The notes under the pieces were generated by a model, which searched no databases, had not been told where the DNA came from, and saw nothing but the letters and a program-made list of their open reading frames with translations. From Lysinibacillus agricola (GTDB lineage Bacteria; Bacillota; Bacilli; Bacillales_A; Planococcaceae): a stretch of DNA of 64,000 nt. This document shows positions 8,664-17,175 of the stretch, in pieces (the stretch's first letter is position 1; every line of letters begins with the position of its first letter). A program made the translations under genes and the position numbers. The stretch is from contig NZ_CP067341.1 of assembly GCF_016638705.1 (NCBI RefSeq), positions 1,553,501-1,617,500 on the forward strand, read 5' to 3'.

Positions 8664-9297
8664 AATTTGGATATAAAAAGCTCTGTACTCGAGCGAAACT
8701 TTCATCATTACCGACAAAGTAAATGATATCTCCTTCTTCAAACGACACATATGGACCGGGTGATAATAATAATTCATTGCCACGACGAATTCCGACAATT
8801 GTGCACGATGTATTTTGCCAAAAATTTAGACCTTGTACTGTTTGATGGATGCAAGGACTTTCAGCTGTCATCTCTAATTGATAAGGGATAAATGGATTGA
8901 CAGATCGGAAATGTTCAGTTCGACTAATAAGCTGTTTGGTCTTATCCTGCAAGTTTATTAATTCTTGGTGTTGCTTCTGGATACTAGTCATAAGCTCATG
9001 TTGTAGTTCATGGACAGATTGAACATCATGGAATTGTCGGACAAAATGTGCAGCCTTTTCATATGATTTAATAATAACCCCACTGCCTTTTGAGGCCTCC
9101 ACAATTTCCAAGTCTTGCAAAACAGCAATCGCTCTTCTTGCAGTTTCCGCAGAGACATTGTATTGGCTGGCTAGAGATGATCTCGCATAAATTTTATCGC
9201 CAATTCGATATTTTCTTTCCACGATTTTTGAGGCTAGATCGACAGCTATTTGCTGGTATTTTGGCTGCTTCACCTGCACATTTTTTTCTAATTGCAT
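8662..9297 (-). CDS. busR: GntR-type regulator with RCK_C (TrkA_C) domain, BusR-like
   Basis: 211 aa. Residues 10-80 form a GntR winged helix (SSLASQYNVSAETARRAIAVL, then GSGVII for the wing). Residues 85-130 are a coiled coil (Gln/His/Glu-rich), and residues 132-211 form an RCK_C domain (VGIRRGNELLLSPGPY, EEGDIIYFVGN). This exact order defines BusR of streptococci and lactococci, a c-di-AMP-binding repressor of the BusA/OpuA betaine importer. Its place directly upstream of opuA and in the same direction fits that role. It has its own strong terminator. Repression and c-di-AMP binding here are inferred from architecture and context. Confidence 0.85.
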   Translation of the reverse strand: MQLEKNVQVKQPKYQQIAVDLASKIVERKYRIGDKIYARSSLASQYNVSAETARRAIAVLQDLEIVEASKGSGVIIKSYEKAAHFVRQFHDVQSVHELQHELMTSIQKQHQELINLQDKTKQLISRTEHFRSVNPFIPYQLEMTAESPCIHQTVQGLNFWQNTSCTIVGIRRGNELLLSPGPYVSFEEGDIIYFVGNDESFARVQSFLYPN

Positions 9298-9634
9298 TCT
9301 AAACTTCCTTTCGATATTACAGTTACCACAGCTTATTATAGACTAGCCTGCACAGAAAAAATAGCATCTCCATAAGCTATTAGTATATGATAAAAACGTC
9401 ATGTAGCAGTTTTTGTTTCTTATTAATTGTTTTTAACATCGTTCAGCAAATATTTTTGTAACGAAAGTGCCACGTCAGTTGGCCCAAAGCTTCTAGCGGA
9501 TTAAAATAGAAGCTGATGTTTGACAGTTCTTAGTTATTATTATAAACTAAGTTACGTTATGTAAGTGATGTGGAAATACAAGTACTCAGTTAGTAGATTT
9601 AGCTAGCTGTTAACAATAGAAGGTTGGAGAAAAT
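9298..9634 (+). promoter_or_regulatory. Divergent intergenic region with promoter of the ribA-ribD operon
   Basis: A good sigma-A promoter is visible: TTGACA at 9520-9525 and TATAAA/TAAACT at 9541-9548 (15-17-base spacing), leaving a leader of about 80 bases. Just upstream is a hairpin AGCTTCTA (9488-9495)/TAGAAGCT (9507-9514). I find no FMN riboswitch (no paired GATTCCGGTGAG-type cores), which is notable for a ribA/ribD operon. Confidence 0.55.
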
Positions 9635-10366
9635 ATGACAATTACTACTAAAGTTATGGATATAGTGAAAGACAAAATGACAATCGTGAAGCAATCTGAA
9701 ACTGAAAGCATTTGCCTAGTTGGTCCAGTGAAATTACCGGTAAAACAGGGTGAATTTTCAGAGACATTTCAATGGTATAACTGGTTAAAAGTAGATGCGA
9801 ATCTATCAAAAGAAGAAATTATTGATGGATTAGCAACTGCAAATTTAGCTTTTTTACAGCAGTCATCAGTGCTTGTATATGGAGATTTTGCACGTGAAGA
9901 GGATGCTTTAATTCGCATGCACAGCATTTGCCATACAGGTGATATTTTTGGGAGCCAGCGCTGTGATTGTGGTTATCAATTACATGAATCGATGAAAATG
10001 ATTGCAGAGCACGGCTGTGGTGCTATTTTCTATTTAGCAGATCATGAAGGTCGTGGCATCGGGCTATTCTCGAAATCTCTTGCTTATTTACTACAAGAAG
10101 AGGGGTTAGATACGGTTGAAGCAAACCATGCTCTTGGCTTCCCAGATGATACTCGTTCTTATGAAGATGCCATTACTGTATTAACTGCACTTCGTTCAAA
10201 ACCAGTTACACTGATTACTAATAATCCGAAGAAGCTTGCCGCATTACAGGCGCATGGCTTAACAGCAGAAGGACATGTCCCATTGTGGGGAGGATTAACG
10301 GAGACAAATCGTTTTTATTTAGACACAAAAGTAGAGAAATCTGGACATTTGCGCGAAGAGAAGTGA
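9635..10366 (+). CDS. ribA: Standalone GTP cyclohydrolase II paralogue
   Basis: 243 aa, one GTP cyclohydrolase II domain with an N-terminal extension of about 85 residues and no DHBP synthase part. The zinc cysteines are intact (Cys99, Cys110, Cys112 in ICHTGDIFGSQRCDC), as are HEGRGIGL and the TNNPKK and LDTK strands. Differences from housekeeping RibA: HSEC is HSIC, YLRGHEGR is YLADHEGR, and the usual RDYGIGAQ stretch is RSYEDAIT. The reaction expected is GTP to 2,5-diamino-6-ribosylamino-pyrimidinone phosphate plus formate and PPi. First gene of an operon with ribD, a flavin monooxygenase and a nucleotidase, which points to a side pathway from GTP rather than riboflavin supply. Confidence 0.85.
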   Translation: MTITTKVMDIVKDKMTIVKQSETESICLVGPVKLPVKQGEFSETFQWYNWLKVDANLSKEEIIDGLATANLAFLQQSSVLVYGDFAREEDALIRMHSICHTGDIFGSQRCDCGYQLHESMKMIAEHGCGAIFYLADHEGRGIGLFSKSLAYLLQEEGLDTVEANHALGFPDDTRSYEDAITVLTALRSKPVTLITNNPKKLAALQAHGLTAEGHVPLWGGLTETNRFYLDTKVEKSGHLREEK

Positions 10367-10381
10367 GTGGGGGAAACTAAC

Positions 10382-11491
10382 ATGACAACAGATGAAAAAT
10401 ATATGCAGCTAGCACTTGATTTAGCTGCTAGTGCAAAAGGGAATACGAACCCTAATCCACTTGTAGGGGCTGTAATCGTGAAAGACGGTGTAATTGTTGG
10501 AACAGGTTTACACAGAAAAGCAGGTGAACCCCATGCAGAGGTGCATGCATTCCGTATGGCAGGAGAACATGCTAAAGGTGCAACACTTTATGTAACTCTT
10601 GAGCCATGTTCACATTTTGGAAAAACACCTCCTTGTGCAAATTTAGTGAAGGATTCAGCAGTTAGTCGTGTTGTTGTAGCAATGCAAGATCCTAATCCTA
10701 CTGTAGCTGGGCGTGGTATTCAACTATTACGAGAAGCGGGTATTGAGGTAGAGGTGGGTGTTTTAGAAGCTCAAGCTCGCCGTTTAAATGAACGCTTTAT
10801 TCACAATATGCTAACAAAACGACCATTTATTATTTCAAAATACGCGATGACCTTAGATGGCAAAATAGCTGCCCACACAGGACATTCCAAGTGGGTAACT
10901 GGAGAGGCAGCACGTGAAGATGTTCACCGTATTCGTCATGAGGTAGATGGAATACTAGTTGGTGTTGGTACTGTTTTAGCCGATAATCCATCCTTAACGA
11001 CAAGGTTAAAAGAAGATTACGGAAAAAATCCAGTACGCATTATTATGGATAGCTCACTTCGTACACCAGCTCATGCCAATGTTCTAAATGTAGAAGAAGC
11101 TAAAACGATTATTGTTTGCAGTGAGGATGCAAGCTCAGAAAAAATAGCAACAATAAAAGAAAAGGGTATAACGGTAATGCCAGTTCGCAGCGATGAAGAA
11201 GGGCTTATGATTGATGATATGCTTGAAAAGCTTTATCAGCATGGTATTACTGATATTTTAGTAGAGGGCGGAAGTACCGTAAACTCTTCATTTTTACAGC
11301 AAGGTGCTATTAACAAATATATGATTTACATAGCGCCAAAGGTTCTCGGTGGTCGGTTATCATTAACACCTATTGCTGGTCAAAATCCGTCTACCATGGA
11401 TGAGGCATGGGATGTAGAATTTTCTTCGTTTGAGCAGGTAGGGCAAGATTTACGTATTATTGCGTATCCAAAGAAAGGTGAAGAAAAGTGA
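10382..11491 (+). CDS. ribD: RibD-type pyrimidine deaminase/reductase
   Basis: 369 aa from the ATG at 10382 (GGGGGAA just upstream; an in-frame GTG at 10367 is less likely). Residues 1-145 are the zinc deaminase: His51/Glu53 in HAEVHAF, Cys76 and Cys85 in PCSHFGKTPPC. The rest is the NADPH reductase (MTLDGKIAAHTGHSKWVTG, LVEGGSTVNSS). It would turn the GTP cyclohydrolase II product into 5-amino-6-ribitylaminouracil phosphate. It starts 15 bases after ribA and its stop overlaps the next start by GTGA. No ribB, ribE or ribH lies nearby. Confidence 0.92.
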   Translation: MTTDEKYMQLALDLAASAKGNTNPNPLVGAVIVKDGVIVGTGLHRKAGEPHAEVHAFRMAGEHAKGATLYVTLEPCSHFGKTPPCANLVKDSAVSRVVVAMQDPNPTVAGRGIQLLREAGIEVEVGVLEAQARRLNERFIHNMLTKRPFIISKYAMTLDGKIAAHTGHSKWVTGEAAREDVHRIRHEVDGILVGVGTVLADNPSLTTRLKEDYGKNPVRIIMDSSLRTPAHANVLNVEEAKTIIVCSEDASSEKIATIKEKGITVMPVRSDEEGLMIDDMLEKLYQHGITDILVEGGSTVNSSFLQQGAINKYMIYIAPKVLGGRLSLTPIAGQNPSTMDEAWDVEFSSFEQVGQDLRIIAYPKKGEEK

Positions 11492-12573
11492 ATTATCAAG
11501 CAGATGTTTGTATCGTAGGGGCTGGGCCAGGTGGAGCACTTCTTTCGCACTTACTAGCGAAAAAAGGTCTTTCCGTAATATTACTGGAACAAAACGCAGC
11601 ACTTGGGCAGGCATTTCGCGGAGAGCATTTAAACGAGGAGGGCGAGGCTGTTTTAAAAAGTCATGAGCTTTTTGAAGCAGTCGAGGCGCTCGGCTTATTA
11701 CGTATGGGAAAGCTTGAATATTACACAGAAGGTAGAGCATTTAAAACCATTTTGCCTGATAAAGTTGTAGGACATTTAGGTATTCATGTGCCGCAAACAA
11801 ATCTATTAAAGGGTATTTTACAAGAAACACAGCATTTTCCGCACTTTTCTTGTTTCCTAAATACTAAGGTGACGAAGCTCATAGTTGATTCTTCGGGCAG
11901 ATATACGGGTGTAATCGCAACAAGAGATGGAGAAACAATTGAAATTAGTAGTCAGTTAATTATCGGTGCTGATGGTCGTTACTCTACTATTCGTAAGCAA
12001 GCGCATATTGACTTTCAAAAGCGTAAACATGGCTTTGATTTACTGTGGGCTAAAATTCCTGCCCCACAAGGTTGGGAGCCATCGATAAAAATGGCATTAA
12101 TCGGTGATAAGCAGCTATCATTGTTCACACAAGTAGGTGGGTTCATTCAAATCGGCTGGAATATTGAACAAGGAAGTTTTCCTCAGCTCAGAAAAAAAGC
12201 ATTTACACCATTTATCCAACAGCTTACGGATCAATTTCCAGAATTATCTGATACTGTTATGGGACATATAAAATCTTGGCAAGATTTCGTATTGCTCGAT
12301 GTATTCAGTAGTCATAGTAACTCTTGGGGAACAAAGGGACTTGTACTATTAGGTGATGCTATTCACACGATGACACCAACAGGAGCATTTGGGCTTAATA
12401 GTGCACTCAAGGATGCAGAATGTCTTGCGTCACTATTAAATAAAAATACGCTTGCTCATTTTGACGTACAAGATTTTCAACAAATACGCGAGCAAGACAT
12501 TGAGGAAGTATTAGCGAAGCAAATTGAAAAAGAGCAAACATTCGCGGCTAACTTCATAAACAAGGCTTCTTGA
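11488..12573 (+). CDS. FAD-dependent aromatic-type monooxygenase
   Basis: 361 aa class A flavoprotein monooxygenase (PF01494 type). The Rossmann motif GAGPGG sits at residues 11-16, the middle FAD/NADPH motif reads GADGRYSTIRK, and the third FAD motif is LVLLGDAIHTMTPTGAFGLN. The GTG start at 11488 overlaps the ribD stop, with GGTGAAG upstream, so it is translationally coupled. Family members hydroxylate activated rings; an electron-rich aminopyrimidine from RibA/RibD would be a suitable substrate, but that is inference from the operon. No signal peptide or membrane segment. Confidence 0.88.
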   Translation: MNYQADVCIVGAGPGGALLSHLLAKKGLSVILLEQNAALGQAFRGEHLNEEGEAVLKSHELFEAVEALGLLRMGKLEYYTEGRAFKTILPDKVVGHLGIHVPQTNLLKGILQETQHFPHFSCFLNTKVTKLIVDSSGRYTGVIATRDGETIEISSQLIIGADGRYSTIRKQAHIDFQKRKHGFDLLWAKIPAPQGWEPSIKMALIGDKQLSLFTQVGGFIQIGWNIEQGSFPQLRKKAFTPFIQQLTDQFPELSDTVMGHIKSWQDFVLLDVFSSHSNSWGTKGLVLLGDAIHTMTPTGAFGLNSALKDAECLASLLNKNTLAHFDVQDFQQIREQDIEEVLAKQIEKEQTFAANFINKAS

Positions 12574-12590
12574 AGGGAAGAAAAAACTAG

Positions 12591-13154
12591 ATGAAATTTG
12601 GCTTTGATATAGATGACACACTTATTGATTTACGAGCACACGCTTTTTCACTCTATAATACAAAACTTGGCAAAAATGTTGCACTAGAAGCATTTCAAGC
12701 TTTGCAAAGAGTTGAAATTCACGAACCTTTTGGATTAACAGATGCTGAAGGATCGGCGATGTGGAGTAGTTCATTAGAGGAAATTTATTTTACGGATTGT
12801 CCTTCTTTTGAGGGAGCACTAGAAACGCTCCAAGCTTTGGCACAGCAGGGACATGATATATATTATATTACCTCGCGTCCCAAACAGCATTGTAAGCAAA
12901 CAAGTGAATGGATGAAAGCACAAGGATTTCCAATCACAGAAGGTCATTTTTTCTGCGGAATGCAGGATACAGAAAAAGTGGCAATCATCAAAGAGCTAGC
13001 TTTAGATGTTTATGTAGATGATAAACCAGCTGTATTAGAAACACTTCAAGATGTGAAAACAAAAGTAATTTTAAAAAATCAATCGTATAACCAGCATGTT
13101 GAACTGCCACGCTTAAATCATTGGCATGACTTTTTAGAATTAGTAAATAATTAA
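12591..13154 (+). CDS. HAD-family 5'-nucleotidase-like phosphatase (NT5C type)
   Basis: 187 aa. DIDDTL at residues 6-11 holds the nucleophile Asp6 and acid/base Asp8; ITSRP is HAD motif II, and VYVDDKP the metal-binding motif. The fold resembles 5'(3')-deoxyribonucleotidases (PF06941). It is last in the operon, 17 bases after the monooxygenase. A phosphatase is the step needed after RibD to free 5-amino-6-ribitylaminouracil or a hydroxylated relative, so it may be the pathway-specific phosphatase. That link is inference; a general nucleotidase remains possible. Confidence 0.8.
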   Translation: MKFGFDIDDTLIDLRAHAFSLYNTKLGKNVALEAFQALQRVEIHEPFGLTDAEGSAMWSSSLEEIYFTDCPSFEGALETLQALAQQGHDIYYITSRPKQHCKQTSEWMKAQGFPITEGHFFCGMQDTEKVAIIKELALDVYVDDKPAVLETLQDVKTKVILKNQSYNQHVELPRLNHWHDFLELVNN

Positions 13155-13160
13155 AGCACT

Positions 13161-13205
13161 AAACCCGAATAGATATCACTTAAAAAAGTGAACCTATTCG
13201 GGTTT
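13161..13205. terminator. Bidirectional terminator between convergent operons
   Basis: Arms AAACCCGAATAG (13161-13172) and CTATTCGGGTTT (13194-13205) with an inner CACT/AGTG stem. It ends the ribA-ribD operon and the iclR-type gene on the other strand. Confidence 0.85.
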
Positions 13206-13219
13206 ATTCATTGTTTCGA

Positions 13220-13987
13220 TCAATACAATTGCTTTTCGATGTCTAATGCAACGCTTTGAATGGTTTCAATTAACTGATTTTCATCATAGTCGCTGTAGCG
13301 TATTTCTGGTATGACCAGTGTCACGGATGCGATGATTTGGTGAGAAGCATTTAAAATCGGTGCTGACACAGAACATGCTCCACGCACACGTTCGCTATTA
13401 CTTTTCGCATAACGTTGTAAACGGATTTGCTGTAATTCCTTCAACAACTGCTCTTTTGAAAGTAATGTCTTATCTGTGATGGGTTCAAGACTGATATTCT
13501 CTACATATTCTTCAACATTTGGCATAAATGCGAGCAATATTTTAGATGATGCACCTGCATAAAGGGGAGAGGTGTCACCAACAAACATTTTCGTTGAAAG
13601 CGGATATGTTGAATCATAGTTTAAAATACATCGTCTCTCCAATCCATCAATAATATTCATGGAAACACTTTCGCCGATTTCTTCGTTCAGCTTTTTTAAA
13701 ATAGGTTCTGCGACAATGATAAGACTTGATTCTTCTTTTACTAAATTTCCTAAATAGAGAAGTGAATGACCTAATTGATAGCGCTTTGTACGCTCATCTT
13801 TGTGAAGAAAGCCTTCGTACACAAAGGTAGAAACGAAACGCTGTAAACTGGAAATGCTTATCCCTGTTTTTTTACTTAACTCAGTTAGGGAAAGGCTAGG
13901 CTCATCTTTTGTGAAAGCTTTTAACACTTTAATAGCTTTGTGCAACGATGACATTGTATAGTTTTTTTCGAAAATCTCTTGATTCAT
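13220..13987 (-). CDS. IclR-family transcriptional regulator
   Basis: 255 aa. The N-terminal winged helix shows LSLTELSKKTGISISSLQRFVSTF (about residues 38-61), and the remainder is the IclR effector domain with typical MFVGDTSPLYAGASSKILLAF and RVRGACSVSAPI blocks. It is transcribed in the same direction as, and downstream of, the CoA-catabolic operon at 14068-18326, about 80 bases after it. IclR proteins usually bind an acid or CoA intermediate and control neighbouring degradation genes, so local control of this operon is likely. Confidence 0.88.
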   Translation of the reverse strand: MNQEIFEKNYTMSSLHKAIKVLKAFTKDEPSLSLTELSKKTGISISSLQRFVSTFVYEGFLHKDERTKRYQLGHSLLYLGNLVKEESSLIIVAEPILKKLNEEIGESVSMNIIDGLERRCILNYDSTYPLSTKMFVGDTSPLYAGASSKILLAFMPNVEEYVENISLEPITDKTLLSKEQLLKELQQIRLQRYAKSNSERVRGACSVSAPILNASHQIIASVTLVIPEIRYSDYDENQLIETIQSVALDIEKQLY

Positions 13988-14067
13988 CCCGTCACCTACG
14001 TAATAAAATAATTTTCCTCGACATCCGTCGGAGCATTTATCTTCATAAATTCTATTATAGCGTAATT

Positions 14068-15210
14068 TTATTTTTGTAGAGAGGACTTTTGGAATTCATT
14101 TGTATGTTCTCCAAGTATCGGTGGTGCTAATTTATATTGAATAGTTAAATCAGAGAACTTTAACGGGTTTTTGATGAATCTGATTGTACCATATTGTTCG
14201 TGCTCTATTTCACCAATCATGTCGCGTGCCATAAATTGCGGTTGTTCTAGTGCTTCAGCAATCGTATTCACACGTCCTCCAGGGATTTTGTATTGTTGTA
14301 ATAAGGTAATCCATTCATCCCGTTTTTTTGTCATTGTCATGTCAGTAATCATCTGAACTAGCTCCGCTTCATGTTGCTTGCGCATCGTATTTGTTAAAAA
14401 GCGCGGATCATTGGCCCATTCTTCACGTTTCAACATCGTGCAAAACTTTTTAAATTGTCCATCTGTACCAACGCAAATCATTAAGGGGCCATCCTCACAA
14501 TTAAATACTTGATACGGAGCAACATTATTATGACGATTACCTAGACGTTCTGAGATAAAGCCTGTATTTAAATAAGCGCTTGCTACATTCGCTAAGCTAC
14601 TCATTTGAATGTCTAATAAAGCTAAGTCAATAAATTGCCCTGTATTTGTTTGATCGCGCATTCGTAGAGCGGCTAAAATACTAATGACAACATAATTAGA
14701 GGTTAAAATATCTGCAATAGGAACACCAACTTTTGTTGCCTCTCCTTCAGCTGAGCCAGTGACATGCATTAAACCACTCATTGCTTGAATAACTGGGTCG
14801 AAGCCTGGTTCGTGAGCAAGAGGACCAGTTTGACCGAATCCTGTTACTGCACAATATATGATTCTTGGATTCACTTTTATTAGTTCCTCATAGCTTAGCC
14901 CCATCCGCTCCATATCACCCGTCTTAAAATTTTCGAGTACGACATCCGCATCTTTGACAAGCTCTTTAAATCTTTCTCTGTCTTCTATTGTTTTTAAATC
15001 TAACGTGATAGATTTTTTATTGCGATTCGCACATAAATAATACGTGCTTTGTTCATTCACAAATGGTCCCCAGTCACGCATACTATCAGAGCCATCCGGA
15101 TGTTCAATACGAATTACTTCTGCCCCTAAATCGGCCAACATCATGGAGCCAGCAGGAGCAGCATATACACGTGATAAATCTAACACTCGAATATTTTCAA
15201 GAGGTTGCAT
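14068..15210 (-). CDS. Class III CoA transferase (CaiB/BaiF family)
   Basis: 380 aa. Opens with LDLSRVYAAPAGSMMLADLGAEVIRIE, and GVPIADILTSNY carries the Asp (about residue 170) that forms the acyl-enzyme anhydride. These enzymes move CoA between carboxylic acids, activating a substrate without ATP. It is last in a four-gene operon after the acyl-CoA dehydrogenases and hydratase, 18 bases after the hydratase stop. Activation of a branched, cyclic or carnitine-like acid would fit, but the substrate cannot be told. Confidence 0.9.
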   Translation of the reverse strand: MQPLENIRVLDLSRVYAAPAGSMMLADLGAEVIRIEHPDGSDSMRDWGPFVNEQSTYYLCANRNKKSITLDLKTIEDRERFKELVKDADVVLENFKTGDMERMGLSYEELIKVNPRIIYCAVTGFGQTGPLAHEPGFDPVIQAMSGLMHVTGSAEGEATKVGVPIADILTSNYVVISILAALRMRDQTNTGQFIDLALLDIQMSSLANVASAYLNTGFISERLGNRHNNVAPYQVFNCEDGPLMICVGTDGQFKKFCTMLKREEWANDPRFLTNTMRKQHEAELVQMITDMTMTKKRDEWITLLQQYKIPGGRVNTIAEALEQPQFMARDMIGEIEHEQYGTIRFIKNPLKFSDLTIQYKLAPPILGEHTNEFQKSSLQK

Positions 15211-15228
15211 TGTTCTTCCTCCTACACA

Positions 15229-16035
15229 TCATTTATAAACAGGCTTACGTTTTTCTACGACTGCGCTTACACCTTCTTTAAAATCATCTAGCTCTGTTAC
15301 AATGGCCATCTGTGATGAAATATAGTCAAGCGCAGTACGTAAATCCATCTTTTGACTTTGATAAACAGCACGCTTAATGAATTGTAATGTCGTGGTTGGG
15401 CGACTCGCTAATTCCTTTGCATAATTTAATGTGTATTCGTCAAGTTCATGGTCTTCTACAACAAATGTCACAACACCTTTGTCCTTTGCTTCATCAGCAG
15501 TTAATACACGAGCTGTCCAGAACATATCCAATGCTTGATCGATGCCGATTAATTTTGGTAAATAATAAGCGCCACCATCGCCCGGCACGATCGCAACGTT
15601 AATATAGCTTTCTGAGATCTTTGTAGATTTTGCGGCAATCCGTATATCGCACATTAAGGCCATATCAAGTCCTGCGCCCATTGCAAACCCATGTACCTGT
15701 GCAATAACAGGCTTATCAATTTCTTCAAGGAGAAGGGGGATACGCTGAATCTTTTTCCAAAGAGAATTTTTGCGTGCTAAACCTGTTGAAGAGATATCGT
15801 CCTCGCTTTGGAAAAATCCTTCACCAGCTTGCATGGCCTTAATATCGCCACCAGCGCAAAATGATTTCCCATTACCTTTTACGATGACGACACGAATATC
15901 CTCTGAATCACGGACATTTTCAAGGGCTTCAATCCATTTAGAGATCATTTCTTCACTGAAAGCATTGTACGCCTCAGGTCTATTTAATGTAATTGTGGCA
16001 ACATGGTCTTGCACTTCAAAAAGTAAATCAGTCAT
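15229..16035 (-). CDS. Enoyl-CoA hydratase/isomerase family protein
   Basis: 268 aa from the ATG at 16035, which has GGAG 8 bases upstream; an in-frame GTG at 16044 is too close to that site. Oxyanion-hole residues lie in GKSFCAGGDIKAM, and the second block is GFAMGAGLDMALMCDIRIAAKS. In the active-site loop the family's usual GTIPGAGG reads AIVPGDGGAYYLP, so one catalytic Glu position differs from classical crotonase and an isomerase or hydrolase variant is possible. Third gene of the operon. Confidence 0.88.
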   Translation of the reverse strand: MTDLLFEVQDHVATITLNRPEAYNAFSEEMISKWIEALENVRDSEDIRVVIVKGNGKSFCAGGDIKAMQAGEGFFQSEDDISSTGLARKNSLWKKIQRIPLLLEEIDKPVIAQVHGFAMGAGLDMALMCDIRIAAKSTKISESYINVAIVPGDGGAYYLPKLIGIDQALDMFWTARVLTADEAKDKGVVTFVVEDHELDEYTLNYAKELASRPTTTLQFIKRAVYQSQKMDLRTALDYISSQMAIVTELDDFKEGVSAVVEKRKPVYK

Positions 16036-16098
16036 TGCTAACACTCCTTATCTTGTCATTAGTAGTTTGTCACAAATTAATTTTGATTATTGAAGTCT

Positions 16099-17175
16099 CT
16101 ATCCTTCCACTTTGAGAAGGGGAGAGCTTGAGCTAAATGATGTTAAATATCCCCATAGACTATCTCCGCTATTTTCCAAGAGTTGTGTTGCGACCAAATT
16201 AGTCCAAGAAGAGGTGCTAGCACCTTCATCGCGCCAAGACCAAAGTCTGCGTGTAAATTGATGCAAACTATGTTCGTGTGTTGTACCAATTGCAGCGTGT
16301 ACTTGATGTGCAATGGTTGTCACTGTTTGAATGATTTCTTCAAAACGAATGCGGGCGTATGCAACCTCACTATTTTGTTTGTTCATCTGAAGGGCTTCTG
16401 TTACATTATTAAATGCTGCTAATGCAATAGCCGTTTCACCTGCCAAATGTACAATATGCTGCTGAACGAGCTGAAAGCGATGAATCGGACGACCGAATTG
16501 CTCACGTTCTTTTGTATATTGAACAGTTAAGTCATTTATTTTATCGATGGCACCAGTCATCAGTGCTAATTGAAAGGCTGTATTGAGTGTTGTTATAGCG
16601 TGCATCTTGTCAGGTGATAACACAGCAGATACTTGGGAAACATTAGCATGATGGAATATCGCGGTATCACGAGGTTCGCCTGCTAAATTCGTACCATGCT
16701 TAATTTCTGCTTGGCTTAAATCTATTTCTACAAGATGTGTACCCTCCAAGCTATGGGCAAGTGTCACTAGGTGTTTTGTATGGCGTGCCCAAGGGATTTG
16801 AATCGCCTCTCCCGTTAATTTGCCATTCTCTAACGTAAAGGCTTGGTTAGGGCAGAGCATATACGTCGCCAAATCCTCAATTACTTGTAAACTAGTGAAC
16901 TCTAATAAATAATTTGCAAATGTTGTTTCTGCGAATGGAATCGGTGCAGCGTATTTTCCAGTTAAACGCACAATATTCAATAAATCCTCTATATCGCCAC
17001 CTGCACCTCCATTTTCTTCTGTAATGGCTACAGCAGTCATACCGTTTTCTTTAAACAGATCCCATAGTTCTGGTGCCCAATTACCTTGTTCTACTGTATC
17101 GACTAAATCTTTATCCACTTTTTCTTTTAACATGCGCTCTACAACATCAACGATCATGTCTTTCATTTCACTCAT
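16099..17175 (-). CDS. Acyl-CoA dehydrogenase, small/divergent subunit
   Basis: 358 aa ACAD fold, with the N-terminal helical region (WDLFKENGMTAVAITEENGG), a shortened middle beta domain and a C-terminal helical domain (YTKEREQFGRPIHRFQLVQQH). The middle domain lacks the usual FAD-contact sequence G-LSEP-GSGSD seen in its partner. It overlaps the upstream ACAD by 4 bases (ATGA), so the two are probably subunits of an alpha2beta2 dehydrogenase like those of steroid side-chain catabolism, with this one as the non-canonical subunit. Confidence 0.85.
   Translation of the reverse strand: MSEMKDMIVDVVERMLKEKVDKDLVDTVEQGNWAPELWDLFKENGMTAVAITEENGGAGGDIEDLLNIVRLTGKYAAPIPFAETTFANYLLEFTSLQVIEDLATYMLCPNQAFTLENGKLTGEAIQIPWARHTKHLVTLAHSLEGTHLVEIDLSQAEIKHGTNLAGEPRDTAIFHHANVSQVSAVLSPDKMHAITTLNTAFQLALMTGAIDKINDLTVQYTKEREQFGRPIHRFQLVQQHIVHLAGETAIALAAFNNVTEALQMNKQNSEVAYARIRFEEIIQTVTTIAHQVHAAIGTTHEHSLHQFTRRLWSWRDEGASTSSWTNLVATQLLENSGDSLWGYLTSFSSSSPLLKVEG

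Noticed and set aside
9298..9634. FMN riboswitch ahead of ribA-ribD
   Set aside because: Looked for the conserved FMN-aptamer blocks and found none; only a simple promoter and a small hairpin.
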